Of a DNA stretch of 64,000 nucleotides, positions 31,278 to 41,636 are shown piece after piece. Positions within the stretch are counted from its first letter, which is position 1; every line of letters starts with the position of its first letter. The DNA is taken from assembly GCF_000234665.1 (NCBI RefSeq), contig NC_018306.1:124001-188000 (forward strand), given 5' to 3'. The stretch is from Leishmania mexicana MHOM/GT/2001/U1103. Lineage: Eukaryota; Euglenozoa; Kinetoplastea; Trypanosomatida; Trypanosomatidae. The notes below the pieces were generated by a model, which worked only from the letters and a program-made list of their open reading frames with translations, was not told the origin of the DNA and did not search any database. Both the position numbers and the translations under genes were made by a program.

Positions 31278-34200
31278 TCACTGCCGGCGGTGTCCGGCCA
31301 CGTCTAGGCAGGATGGCTTCTGCCGCTCGGCCCCATCGGCGCAGATATCACTGACGCTGACGCTGACGCTCTGCCGAGCTCCTGCGACCCCTCCGTGTTC
31401 CCCAAGCCGGACGACGTTGTCTTGTGCGCTGGGGCACTCGTCCGGTGCATGCATCACCACCGACGGCGGCAGCGGCCACAACGGCTCTGCGCCGTCCACC
31501 TCGTCCCGCGCCGGGACTGGCGCCCACGACGCGGCGATGTTCAGCGGCGCACATGTCATCTGCTGTGCCCGCAGTCCGCGCAGCAGCGTCGAGCCGATGA
31601 GCAGCAGCACCACCACGTAGAGGTAGGCGGCGAGGAAGTCCGGCACCGCATGGGGGTACACCGTGATGATGGGCAGTGCAACAAACAACCCGATGCACAG
31701 GATGACGTGCATGCGCCACTCGGCGCGCTCCTGTCGCGTCGACTCCGAAATCTGCTGCAGGTGAAACGGCATCTGCGGTGCCACCATGCGGAAGTAGTGC
31801 AGAAACTCGTGCAGATCCGTGATGCCCGAGAACTTGTGACTCTTGATGGCCGGCATCTTGCGCTCTGTCGCAGGGACCTCCCAGGAGAAGTCGAGCACCG
31901 GCTCGCGGTCCCAGATGCTGTGGTAGCCGTACAGGGCGGCAAAGCGGACGCTGCTCAGGTCTGTCGCGGTCACCACCGGCTCGATGATGCTCTCGTACAC
32001 GGTGATAAGCCGCTCGTCCGTGAGCACGTAGAGCCGCCCGCAGCCGCGGACGACCACGACGAGCAGCAGCGCAAAGCCAAGCACGACGACCAGGCCGCAC
32101 GCCGCCACGGCCGTCGAGCCGCTCAGCCTCACAATCGCGAAGGTGTTGTCGCTCACCGAGGACAACAACAGCATCCAGATACCAAAGAGGAGGCCCGCGA
32201 GCAAGTCCAGCAGCAGCCACTTGTTCTCCATCAGCACGCCGCGCAGCCGCGGCTCGGAGTACCATGTGATGAGCTCATCCCTGAAGAGGGTCGCCTTGAG
32301 AGCCTTGCGGTACTGCGGGGAGAGAAAGTCGGAGCTCAGCAGCTGCGCCGTCTCGGCCCGCTTCTGGCGAGCCACTCTATCGGGCAGCGTCGTCGCGAGC
32401 GACATCGGCGTAGCGGCCGCCGCGCTCGTCGCAACGGTCGCCGAAGCGGATACAGCAGCGGCAGCGGCAGCCGGGGATGTTTGGGCACCGGACAGGAACT
32501 TGAGCGCTTCCATGACACCTGCCGTGCTGGTGCTCCCCGCGGCCGCGGCCGCAACTGCCGACGGCGGCGGGGTTGGGTACTGCAGCAGACGCGTCCGCTG
32601 AAAAGGTAAGGACAAGCACGACGGCATAGACGCCGTGGGCGTTGCCGCGGTGGGGTCCACGTCCACCCTCATCACGGGTGTCATGGAGGCGCCCGCAGCA
32701 GCCACAACGCTGGTGGCAGCGGCAGTGGCGGTGGTGGGCGCCGTAGTGCCTGCATCTCCGCCGTAAGCGCCAGAGCCCGCCATGGCGGCAGCCATGGGCG
32801 TGCACATCGCCGTCAAAGCACCGCCAACCCTCGCCAGGGTGGCTGGTGCGAGGTGTATCGATGCGATTTGGGCACGGTACTTCTTCAACTCCGGGATCTG
32901 GTCGTGCAGCGAGCGCCCGCGCAGCCGCAGTGCCAGTCTCAGGTACGTGGTGCTCGCCATGTTTCGTCGCGCGTCGTTCAGGAACTGCAGTTTCGCGTTG
33001 TGCGAGTGCAGTGGCGAAGGCATGCTCTCCCTCTCCGCCTCGGATGCGCTACCAGTGATGGACGCGGCGCCGGCGGCTGCCGTCGTCACCCGCGAGGTGG
33101 TGCGTCGGTGCCGCGTTGCGGAGCACACCTCCCCATTCACCTCGCGCTCCTCCTCCGTCTCGAAGAGCGGCGCGCGGCCGCGGTGACGCACAATGTACCA
33201 GACGAAACCGCCGAAGGACAGGTACGCCACGATGAGCACCTCGGCGAAGTAAATATCCGCGAACCACGGCTTCAGGGACACGGCGAAGCTGAGGATAATG
33301 ACGATGGACGAGCTGAGGAGGGCGAGAGAGACGGGCACAAAGGCGAAGCGGGCGACGTTGCACCAAAAACAAACGTCGCCCGGGCCGAGACGGACGGGAT
33401 GGCGGCATCGGCAGATTGGGCAGTAGCCGGTGGCCGCTGTCGTCGTCACGATCGACGCGGTGCGATGGAGAAGGGTATGCTGCCCCGACTGCTGTTGCTG
33501 CTGCTGCTGCGCGGTCGGGCTCGATGATACCCCCTCACCACCGTCGTCACTGCCGCGCTCTCCGAAATCTTCGGTGCCGCCGTAGCCCTCGCGAAACGGC
33601 GAGGCGTCGCTGTGCCCCTTCTGCACTGCGGACGGCGGAGTGATGTCTGGCACCGCGGCCGTGGCGCCATCGTCGCCCGCCGGGTCAGGGGGCCTGTGCC
33701 GACCGGCGAGGAGGTCGGACAGGAACGGCTCGTACTTCCACGGCAGCTGGTGAATGGTCTGCATCCACGTGTACAAGAGGATCGAGAGGACGAACAAAAT
33801 GCAGCCCAGTACAAGCGCAGCGATGGACGGCGCACGGCAGATGTAAATATTATTCGTCGTCTTCGAGGCGGCGCAGAACATGTCGGGGCACACCGCGTTG
33901 AAGCTGCGCTCGCGAAAATCCTCACAGAACTGCGCGCGGAACGCGGCGATCTCAGCCGGGGTGTGCTCCGCCACTGCCTCGCCTGCCCCGCCGGCGGGGG
34001 CGGGGGTGGCTCGGTAGTAGGACAGCACCGTGCTGTTGACCTCCTTGCACGTCCGCGTGCTCTCGCACCAGCCGCACATCAGCGGCGGTGGCATGAGCCC
34101 ATCCGTTTGATCGAAGACACACTCGCTACAGCGGCTGATGTCCGCGCAGACGTTGAAGGCGTGTGCGGCTGGGCACGTGTCACTGAGGAGACGCAGGAAG

Positions 34201-34304
34201 ACCACCACCACAGCCACCGTCACCCCACATCGGCGTGACAGCCGCAGTCGACGATCCTCATCGCGGCGGGAGCCGCCCCGCCACTTCACTGACACGACCC
34301 CCAT
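31278..34304 (-). CDS. Polytopic membrane protein with PSI-like ectodomain and Cys4 zinc module
   Basis: 1008 aa; family not recognised. A signal sequence or anchor (about 26-49, VTVAVVVVFLRLL) precedes a Cys-rich PSI-like domain: C53, C59, C62, C77, C80 and C86 in CADISRCSECVFDQ then MCGWCESTRTCKEV. A helix follows at 160-181 (AALVLGCILFVLSILLYTW). After an acidic linker and a Gln run (266-272) comes YCPICRCRHPVRLGPGDVCF with WCNV, a CxxC-CxxC zinc ribbon (C295, C298, C312, C315), then helices at 319-343 and 352-372. Further helices include LLLDLLAGLLFGIWMLLL, ACGLVVVLGFALLLVVVV, HVILCIGLFVALPIITVYPH and AAYLYVVVLLLIGSTLL. RLYVLTDERLITVYESII and nearby residues resemble the PH-like module of some membrane proteins. 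Start at 34304 is the only Met before the signal. Confidence 0.8.
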   Translation of the reverse strand: MGVVSVKWRGGSRRDEDRRLRLSRRCGVTVAVVVVFLRLLSDTCPAAHAFNVCADISRCSECVFDQTDGLMPPPLMCGWCESTRTCKEVNSTVLSYYRATPAPAGGAGEAVAEHTPAEIAAFRAQFCEDFRERSFNAVCPDMFCAASKTTNNIYICRAPSIAALVLGCILFVLSILLYTWMQTIHQLPWKYEPFLSDLLAGRHRPPDPAGDDGATAAVPDITPPSAVQKGHSDASPFREGYGGTEDFGERGSDDGGEGVSSSPTAQQQQQQQSGQHTLLHRTASIVTTTAATGYCPICRCRHPVRLGPGDVCFWCNVARFAFVPVSLALLSSSIVIILSFAVSLKPWFADIYFAEVLIVAYLSFGGFVWYIVRHRGRAPLFETEEEREVNGEVCSATRHRRTTSRVTTAAAGAASITGSASEAERESMPSPLHSHNAKLQFLNDARRNMASTTYLRLALRLRGRSLHDQIPELKKYRAQIASIHLAPATLARVGGALTAMCTPMAAAMAGSGAYGGDAGTTAPTTATAAATSVVAAAGASMTPVMRVDVDPTAATPTASMPSCLSLPFQRTRLLQYPTPPPSAVAAAAAGSTSTAGVMEALKFLSGAQTSPAAAAAAVSASATVATSAAAATPMSLATTLPDRVARQKRAETAQLLSSDFLSPQYRKALKATLFRDELITWYSEPRLRGVLMENKWLLLDLLAGLLFGIWMLLLSSVSDNTFAIVRLSGSTAVAACGLVVVLGFALLLVVVVRGCGRLYVLTDERLITVYESIIEPVVTATDLSSVRFAALYGYHSIWDREPVLDFSWEVPATERKMPAIKSHKFSGITDLHEFLHYFRMVAPQMPFHLQQISESTRQERAEWRMHVILCIGLFVALPIITVYPHAVPDFLAAYLYVVVLLLIGSTLLRGLRAQQMTCAPLNIAASWAPVPARDEVDGAEPLWPLPPSVVMHAPDECPSAQDNVVRLGEHGGVAGARQSVSVSVSDICADGAERQKPSCLDVAGHRRQ

Positions 34305-34621
34305 AGCGTCCCCCTCACACCCCTGGAGACGAACCCGAGCAAGCGGGGCACCGCCCTGGACACCGACACAGCAGGCAGACCCGCGCTCCCGAGCGAGCCC
34401 ACGCGCGACAGAGAACGAATAGCCACACGGTGTACGCTAAACGTCCGCGAGAGGTGTCGATGACGGACCCGAGCGTGGGGGAGGTTGGGGACACAAGACC
34501 GCCACACACACACAGAGACAGAGAAGGAGAGTCGAGCCAAGATGGAGAGAGGGCAAGGGAAACCGGAGCAGCGCCGAGGACGAGTGCACATGCGTCGTGT
34601 GCCGCGGCAGCCTTGTGGACG

Positions 34622-34625
<4 letters not shown>

Positions 34626-34657
<32 letters not shown>
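34626..34657. repeat. (CA)n microsatellite
   Basis: About 16 uninterrupted CA units. Confidence 0.9.
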
Positions 34658-34659
<2 letters not shown>

Positions 34660-35485
34660 TCCACTCTTCCCCTCTGCTTGTGTTTCTATCGCTGGTTTAT
34701 GTTAGCGCGCTGCTTCTGCGGTGATGGCGGCCTTATGTATGTATCGGCATGGCCTACCCCTCACCTCTGCCGCCGTTGAGGAACGCTGAGGGCCCAACAG
34801 AAGGTCGCGTCGTGGGGGAGGAGGGGGAGGAGTCTGCGTGTGTGCGTGTGGCGTGTAGACCCGAACGATGCAGTGAAGCGAAACCGAAGACCGTACGAAG
34901 CAAAACTAAGGAGGAGGGGGAGTACTGCTCGAGTGCGAGAGCCCGCGCGCAGAGGGGGTGGGGGGAGGAGAAGGGTTGCACGTGCCGCACAAGGCGTTGG
35001 AGTGGAGAAGTTGCGCGTGGCCGTGCGTGTCGCACCAGTGAGCGAGACTGAGCCGCGTTGGCGCAGACGCTCATGAGAGGAAGAGGGGTGTCGGAGAAGG
35101 AGAGCCACGTCGAAGATGATGAAGAGTCGAAGACAGCGTCGCCGAAGTAGGGGTGTCGATGATTCAAGCAGAGGCGTGCGTGTGTGCGTGGCGCAGGCGA
35201 CGCGAATTGAAAGAGCGGTGTCCCAGAACCACCATTGTACCCCTCGCCTGCGCGCCTGCACAGACACGTAGGCGAAGGCATACACACCCCCGCTTCCACG
35301 CACACACAGCCGTCGTTGGCGTCGGCCCCGCTCGTGAGCACGATTCACGGTCGTGTCCCGTGCTCTCGTCGCTGGCGTTTCGGTTGCTGTTCCTCCGTGG
35401 GCTGCCATGTCCGGCCGCGGATGCGGTCATACCCTTCGGCAGGAAGACACGGGACACGCCACAGACGGCATGCATGCACGCACGC

Positions 35486-35502
35486 ATATATATATATATA
35501 TA
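35486..35502. repeat. (TA)n microsatellite
   Basis: A short alternating A/T tract. Confidence 0.9.
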
Positions 35503-35507
35503 GTTGC

Positions 35508-35904
35508 TTACCAATGACAGGAATAGACACCTGCTCCTCCTGCGCGCAGCTCCTCCCCACCCGGTCCCAAGCGACGGATACGCCGCAGCCTTGTAGTCGG
35601 TGCGGTGAACGGCACCGACACGACCGGGAGCCGCTCCCGCATAGCAGCACGCACCCCCCGCCGCCGTTTTTTGGCGATCATCCGTTCCACATCAGCGCGC
35701 AGTGCGGTGCTCGCCTTCTTCTTGCGTGGCTTCGTCGGGGCCACGGCGTAGTAGCGAGACTACCTGCTGTCGAAGAAGGTTGTGTACGTGCATGAACACA
35801 CGGGTCACCTTCACCGCGTGACCCGTGTCGGCCGCGGCCGTGGGCATCGTCACCGTGATGATGAGGAAAGGAGAGCGAGAGAGACGACAGCAGCGCAGAT
35901 GCAC
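35508..35904 (-). pseudogene. Possible frame-shifted small basic protein
   Basis: Not recognised. Two minus frames join near 35745-35765. One carries VKVTRVFMHVHNLLRQQVVS; the other carries APTKPRKKKASTALRADVER then MIAKKRRRGVRAAMRERLP. The second frame is blocked upstream by a TAG, so an indel would be needed to read both. The composition, with helical and Lys/Arg-rich stretches, differs from the surrounding repeat-driven ORFs, but there is no homology evidence. The 78-aa frame alone could also be a genuine small basic protein starting at 35744 (codon not necessarily ATG). Confidence 0.3.
35798..35828. repeat. 11-bp perfect inverted repeat
   Basis: Arms acacgggtcac (35798-35808) and gtgacccgtgt (35818-35828) surround a 9-nt loop. 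It falls inside the possible decayed ORF. Confidence 0.8.
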
Positions 35905-36556
35905 TCAGCACAACGCGCTGTCGATCAACCAGGTGAAGCTCCCCAGGTGGGAGCTGAGCAGCGCTCGAGCACCGGCGTTCACGGCCTCTGTTGGCCTGTG
36001 TCTTGTCCGTGAGTCGAGTTCGCCACGGTGAGCAAGCGGGAATCAGCGGCGGCAGTTCACACTAGTGCGTGTCGAGCGAAACCGGCGAAATAACGCAAGG
36101 AGAGCAGAGAAGCGGTGGCACGACAGTGACGAAGCTGTGTCGAGGAGGTGGGCCGCACGGAGGGGGAGAGGGCCGGCAGCGGCGAGCGTGTGCAGGCGAC
36201 GTCAGCACACGTAATCGCGTGCCGGCAGCATCGGCTACAACCCACAATAGAGCATGTTTGTTTGTTTGGGGGGGGGAGGGAGGGAGGGGGAAGAGGAGGA
36301 GGAGTGTCGACTTCTTCGTGAGAGGTGTCCCATGGTCGTGGTGGTTCGCCCTTGCCTCGACGTCTCTGCATGGCGCGTCGCCGCCCCTCCGCTGCAGGGC
36401 GAGGAGGAGGAGGAGGGGGGAGGAGGTAGGGGTACGGAGACACGGTTGAGGTGTATACGCCCACGGTGCACTGCCCCCCCCCCATCCCGGACGACGACGA
36501 CGACGAGGGGGAGTCTGGTGGTGGGGGAGGGGTGCATAGCCTCAGCACCCTCCGAC

Positions 36557-37669
36557 CTAGAAACGCGACCGTACACGCACGTACACTTGTGTGCCCGGCC
36601 TCGGCAGCCACTGTGCGACACGTCGACGGCTTTGTGTGAGGCGCAGGCGCCGGGACTTCCGCACCCACAGCCAGCAGTAGCCCATGCCCCAACCCACGAC
36701 GAAGCCGCCCACGTGTGCGGCGTGGCCGACGGTCTGGGTGGGCATCAATATGCGCCACGTCGACTGCAGCGCACGCCGCTCTGCCTCTGCCGCGTAGTCC
36801 GTCGCGCCGAGGCTCGGCGCCAGCAGTGCGATGTAGCGGTTGATGAGGTCCTTGGCTAGCAGGAGAGCCTCCGGCACCACGAGGCAGAACGCAGTGATGG
36901 ACCGGCCGTGATAGGCGGCGCTGAACCCAGAGAGGGCGCAGATGCCCGCACTCGCCCCGCACATGAGCATCGCATTGTCCACTGCCTCCTGTGCCGATAC
37001 GGCCAAGTTGCTGCTGCACGCCTCCGCGCGCTGCCGGAGCGCTTCGGCAACTTTGCTGAGTGATTCCAGGATGTGCCCGTCTGAGGCACTAGACACAACT
37101 TTACACTTCACATCGGCGGCAGCGGCAGCAGCCCGCGCAGCGCACTCGCGACGCAGCGCCAGCGTAAAGTTGTTGTAGAGCATCTGGGAGCACAGCCCAC
37201 CAACGGCACCGCCGACGGCCCACACGAAGAACGCGCCGGCCGAGCGGGCACACGCCTGCACGCGGCTGCGCTGCCCCAAAACGGCGCGCATCTCTGACGC
37301 CATTCTCTGTGCGGCAGAGCTCCCCGCAACACCGCGGGACGCACTCGGCTCCTCGTCGTCCCGTGAAGTGGTCCACCGGCGAGCCACCGCACCCTCCGCA
37401 GCGGTGTCCGCTACGTCACCGAACTCAGCAAGAGTCGCGGCGAAGGAGAGGACGTTTGTGAGAAGGTGATTCGACGAGATGTGCACGAACAAGTGCGTGA
37501 GCACCCGACCAGGTCGCTTGGCAAACAGGTTGACGCTGAAGCCGTGGCGCATCACACGCGCAGCGCAGTCTGCATCCGATGGCCAGCGCCCGCTAGAGCA
37601 GTGGACGGTCAGGAGCACGAGGATCGGGGCGAAGTGTATGGCCGTGCATATCGGATCGACACGCACCAT
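36557..37669 (-). CDS. Rhomboid intramembrane serine protease (family S54)
   Basis: 370 aa. A polytopic protease that cleaves transmembrane helices. The rhomboid helix motif VLTHLFVHISSNHLLTNVLS is at 57-75 with H63, H68 and N72 (oxyanion side). The catalytic serine is S240 in CGASAGICALSGF, and the catalytic histidine is H319 in GHAAHVGGFVVGWGMG. Both dyad residues are present, so the enzyme should be active, unlike iRhoms. An insertion of about 65 hydrophilic residues (81-145) and a second, partly helical one (about 172-228) separate the conserved helices. The C-terminus after 335 is basic. Start at 37669 places a hydrophobic helix (about 8-22) at the N-terminus and is supported by an acceptor signal 30 nt upstream. 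Compartment is uncertain: mitochondrial (PARL/Pcp1-like) or secretory. Confidence 0.88.
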   Translation of the reverse strand: MVRVDPICTAIHFAPILVLLTVHCSSGRWPSDADCAARVMRHGFSVNLFAKRPGRVLTHLFVHISSNHLLTNVLSFAATLAEFGDVADTAAEGAVARRWTTSRDDEEPSASRGVAGSSAAQRMASEMRAVLGQRSRVQACARSAGAFFVWAVGGAVGGLCSQMLYNNFTLALRRECAARAAAAAADVKCKVVSSASDGHILESLSKVAEALRQRAEACSSNLAVSAQEAVDNAMLMCGASAGICALSGFSAAYHGRSITAFCLVVPEALLLAKDLINRYIALLAPSLGATDYAAEAERRALQSTWRILMPTQTVGHAAHVGGFVVGWGMGYCWLWVRKSRRLRLTQSRRRVAQWLPRPGTQVYVRVRSRF

Positions 37670-39770
37670 GGGGAACGCAACAGGGGAACGTGTTGCAGCT
37701 GCGCGTGGCGGTGTATGGTACCAGATGCACGAAAGGGGTCACCGGAAAGGGGAGAGAGGCAGAGACAGGCAGACAGAGAAGTGCGCCTCACCCAAGAGGA
37801 GGAGGTTCGTGAGGGAGCCGCATGCGTCCATCCCCATACAGGCACACACACACACACACACGCGCGCGCGCATACGTGAACGTGGATGTCTCTTCCACGA
37901 ATACTGCGGTGGCGGTGGGGAGTGGGGGGAGGGGGGCAAGAGGAAAGGCGAGAAGGACGAGTTCGACAGCGGTGAGGCGCGTCTAAGCCGTTCGTCCTCC
38001 CGGGAGCGTTACTGTTCAAGAGGGCAAGAGAAAGAATGCGCGCATGCGAAGTGTGTGTGTGTGTGTGTATGTGCGTGTGTGCGTGTGCACAGAAGCCGCC
38101 CCATCCTTTCAAGTACGCTGCGCCCGTGCCCCCTCCCCTTCTCTCCCCTCGAAGGTACTTCTCCAAGAATTTTTCGCCAGCGGGCCCACCCATCCCCATC
38201 CAATGGCCCCTTCGCCCGCAGGAGCCGCTGCGACGATGCCGTGCGTGCGTTAGCGCACTTCAAGAACGGCACACCAGCGCTTCTGCGATCCGCGAGAGAA
38301 GCCAAACGCGTCGATGACGGAGCGAGACACTCGGCGAGGGCGTCACAAGTGGCTCGGCCAGACGACACACCGAGCGATGGGGAGGGAAGGGGCGGGCGGT
38401 GGACGGCAGAGGGCAGAAAAACGGGTAGAGAGAGCGGGAAGCGATGTAGGACAAAACACGCCCACAGACACGCACGCACGCACATGCGGCAGTCGTGCAC
38501 TGACGCCTGCACTGCAGGCGCGCACTTGTGCATCGCCTCTCTCCCGATGGGGGGAGGGGGAGGGGGAGGGAGGTGGCCACTACGCGGGCCCCCATGCATT
38601 CTCCCATGCATCCTCTCATGCGTCCGACATGTCCACAGTCCTGCCACCCGCGGAATAAGCCAGAAAAATGCATACGCATGCGCGCACACCACCACCATCG
38701 CCTCACCGGCGCGGGTGTGTCCCAGCGGAAGGGGCCCGTGCATCGACAGGTGCCAGCGCAGAAACAGCTCACAGCCTGTCGTAGCGACGGGGGGGGGGGT
38801 GCGGCCACAGACACTCCAACGGGGGACGCCCGTGCAGCGCGAGCGAGATGCGCGCAAGCAGATCGCTGCGCGAGTCAAGGTGTGCGGTGAGCCTCAAGCG
38901 ATCCGCGAATCCCGTGCAGAGCATACCGGGCACAGCGCCGGGCCGGCCGCCCTCATAGCATAACCAGCAGGCGGGGGTGGGTGGGTGCCACGATGCCGGC
39001 GGTGCAATAGGCAGCACGCCACCTGCACTCCATCCCGTCACCGCCAGTCACCCGCTGCTGCAGCGGTCCAAAGTGCACGGACAGGTGCCTGTGCGAGGTT
39101 GCGTGAAGATGGTCTCCTGCGGCCTCGCGAGCGCAGCATCCCTGTTCCTCTGGTGGGGGACGGCTGTCGCCAAGCACCTCTTGCCGTGGCGTGTCGCATC
39201 GTGCGCCGCGGCTTCCTTTCCTTTGGAAGGGGGGAGCGGATATCGACCTGGCGGCTGAGGGCAGTGCCCAAGTCCGTGGTCCGTGCAGCTGGCGCCGGCC
39301 CCCCCTCCACCGCCGATGTTGCGAGCTTGCCAGCGTCATCCTGCTGCACCAACTCGCAATAGCCAACGACAAGCCGAGGTGAGAGGCGCGCGACGACGAC
39401 GGCGACGACAACGGAGGGCTGGTGGCGCCAGTGCGACACACACCACACGCACTACAGCCAAGGCGTTATCCGTTCCTAAAGTGTTGGTGGCTGCAGGGGT
39501 TGGAAGAGCGAGGGACAGGGAGAAGGCAAGAACACGCCACAGCTGCCGCTGCCGTCCCACGTTGCGCGAGGACCAGCACATCCATGGCGCAGTGTCACAG
39601 GTGCATCCATTCAACCGAGAGCAGCAGCCCCTCTCCTCTTCGACAGGCTCCCTGACCGCGCTCCCCCCTCCCCCTCCTCCTCCTCCCGTCGCCAGCCCCG
39701 CAGTGCATTCCGTGCTTCTGCTGGTGTAGGTCATCACACGAGCACGCAGGAGGGCGACCTCGTCAAGCCG
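37670..39770. other. Intergenic, no gene seen
   Basis: 2.1 kb between the amino-acid transporter remnant and rhomboid. CA/CG repeats at 37844-37870 and GT repeats at 38050-38090. The 494-aa plus-strand ORF here reads through these repeats and is rejected. The stretch 38950-39450 is more complex, and one minus frame (about 39220-39390) looks weakly protein-like (ELVQQDDAGKLATSAVEGGP), but nothing was identified. Confidence 0.45.
37699..37780 (-). promoter_or_regulatory. Candidate trans-splice acceptor of the rhomboid gene
   Basis: Minus-strand CT-rich tract 37780-37743, then no AG until GCAG at 37700-37699. This gives a 29-nt 5' UTR. Confidence 0.5.
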
Positions 39771-41130
39771 CTACACGCTCAACGCCTCTTGCACACGTTC
39801 CTTGCCGCAGCTCAACCGCACGCTCTTCGCAATGTCGCCAATCGTCACTGCCGCGCTAAAGATAAGGGCGAGAACGCCGGCGATGATGTTCACGTACGTC
39901 AGCCCCTCCCTCCCCCTCCCCAATTCGGACCCATCCGACGCGCTGCAGCGTCCAGCCACCGAGGTACATCCCGAGAAACGACGATGGCGGGAAAGGCAAG
40001 GACACCCCCGCCTATGCTGCCAAGCAGGTTGAGCACAGTGTTGATGTCGGGCACGAGCAGGCCCAAGATCAAGGGAGCCGACGCACAGCGGACCTGTGAT
40101 GCCCAGGTGCAGCTGATGGGTGGGGGACAGGGAGCAGGAGTCGATATCCTTTCTCAGGAGGTAGTAGATTGACACCCGGCACGCCTGGCCACTCAGCGCG
40201 TACGCGACGCAGATCTTCAGCGGGATCCTCGTGTACGCAGCCAGCGTCATGGGGTCGCTGCGCACGTGGTAGTACTTCAAGATCGGCCCACTGATGTCCA
40301 GCCCGAACTCCGCGTAGCCGAAGAAGCCCACCACGAAGTACAAACATGCCGATCTGGGAGACGCTGCCACACGCGTCAAGGACCAGGTCTCTCGCGCTCG
40401 GGTGGCGCATCTCATAGAACAGGCGGAAGCGCAGGCCATGACCGAAGATCGCGAAGATGAACAGCGTCGGGCCGTTCACAGCGTCGCTGCCGATGGCACT
40501 TGAGCTCGTGCACGTGCGGCAACCTAGTCATCGGCGCGTGCGCAACAACGACGAGCACAAAGCAAGCCGCGAGCGTCACACCGATAATCGAGAAGAGGCG
40601 CAGCGATGCCACGCGACGCGGCAGGCGCAGTGGCAGCATTTTGCCGACCAGCCACACGAGCACCGCGAAGCCGCGCAGTGCAGCGTCACCGAGACGGTAT
40701 TCGGTCCAGAGGCACCGGTTGGCGCGCTGGGCTGCAGAAAACGGCACGAGAAGATCAGACACCGCCGTCACGAATCCAACCATCGTGCCGAGCTGAAGGG
40801 ATATCATCACACCAGCAACGATGTAGTCGGTTCTCGGGAACAGGATGCCAAAGCCCCGCGGACTCCCACGAGCGATACGGGCTGCGCTCACGCGTCCCGC
40901 CGATCAGGTAGGAGGAGAACACCACCAACACCGCGCACACGACCATGAGAATGGCCGAAAGGCCGATGCCTGTTGTATTGAAGCCAGGCGCCATCGACAC
41001 AATGCCGATGCCCGAGGGTGTTGCGCGCCATGTTGAACATGTTCGATACATGGCCACCGGGTGGCACAAGACATTCTCCTGCCCCCATCCAGCCCGAAAG
41101 CGGGCTGGCGCCCAGCCAAGGCAGTCGCAA
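39771..41130 (-). pseudogene. Degenerate AAAP-family amino-acid transporter
   Basis: A complete but broken plasma-membrane amino-acid permease. Reading 5' to 3', coding content moves between frames at least six times. CLVPPGGHVSNMFNMARNTL is at about 41073-41011. GIGIVSMAPGFNTTGIGLSA then VVFSSYLIGG runs to about 40896. TDYIVAGVMISLQLGTMVGF then VTAVSDLLVPF and two more helices run to about 40499. VNGPTLFIFAIFGHGLRFRL runs to about 40345. VVGFFGYAEFGLDISGPIL then YTRIPLKICVAYALSGQACR runs to about 40094. APLILGLLVPDINTVLNLLG then SIGGGVLAFPAIV runs to about 39920. Finally NIIAGVLALIFSAAVTIGDI leads to the stop at 39771. All roughly ten helices are recognisable, so decay is recent and by indels rather than many stops. 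The open frame up to an ATG at 41584 may be the original hydrophilic N-terminus. Confidence 0.85.
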
Positions 41131-41612
41131 GCCCGCCTATGGTCGGACCCATCCCTCGTCGTTCGGCGTGACTCCCACCCTCGCTACGTCTCATCGCTGC
41201 CGCCACTGCAGCAACATCGTCGCCACGGCCACCATCGCGACGACTGCCCCAGCCGTGGTGAAGCGGTTCAGCGCGTGCTTCAGCCTTCGCCTTACGATGG
41301 GCTACAGCGCTCGGCGTCTCTGCGTGGTGGGTGATGGCGGTGAAACAATCGCCCCTCGCTGCGACCAGCGAGCCAACGCCAAGGACAGGTACGCCTGGGC
41401 CGAAGCGCTCGTTGCTGTGCTCAACCGTCATCGACGGCTGTGATGGCGGCACCCCGCGGAGGGACACAGCGTCGAGGACTTCACGTGCAGTATCTTCGAG
41501 CCAGGAACTGCTGCTGCGATGATGGGGGCGGCGGCGGCACCGTGCATCGCTGTGGCTGATCATGTTGAGTTGACGCGGTAGCATCGCGCTGCGTCTTGTG
41601 TGCCATTATCCC

Positions 41613-41636
41613 TATATATATATATATATATATATA
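41613..41636. repeat. (TA)n microsatellite
   Basis: A perfect alternating A/T tract. Confidence 0.9.

Larger units (their letters stand above)
34305..36556. other. Intergenic with a possible decayed small ORF
   Basis: 2.3 kb between rhomboid and the PSI-like protein. (CA)n at 34626-34657 and (TA)n at 35486-35502. A frame-shifted basic ORF at 35508-35904 is listed separately. The remainder is low complexity. Confidence 0.5.

Noticed and set aside
37479..38963. 494-aa plus-strand ORF
   Set aside because: Antisense to the rhomboid start and built from CA/GT/G-run translations; all supported genes are on the other strand.
39220..39450. Second transporter fragment downstream of the pseudogene
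   Set aside because: One frame looks weakly protein-like, but no transmembrane or AAAP motif can be seen.
2240..41130. Explaining both pseudogenes purely as sequencing error
   Set aside because: A 10-kb low-complexity ORF and ten other long genes are free of frameshifts, so clustered errors in just two genes are unlikely, though reads should confirm it.
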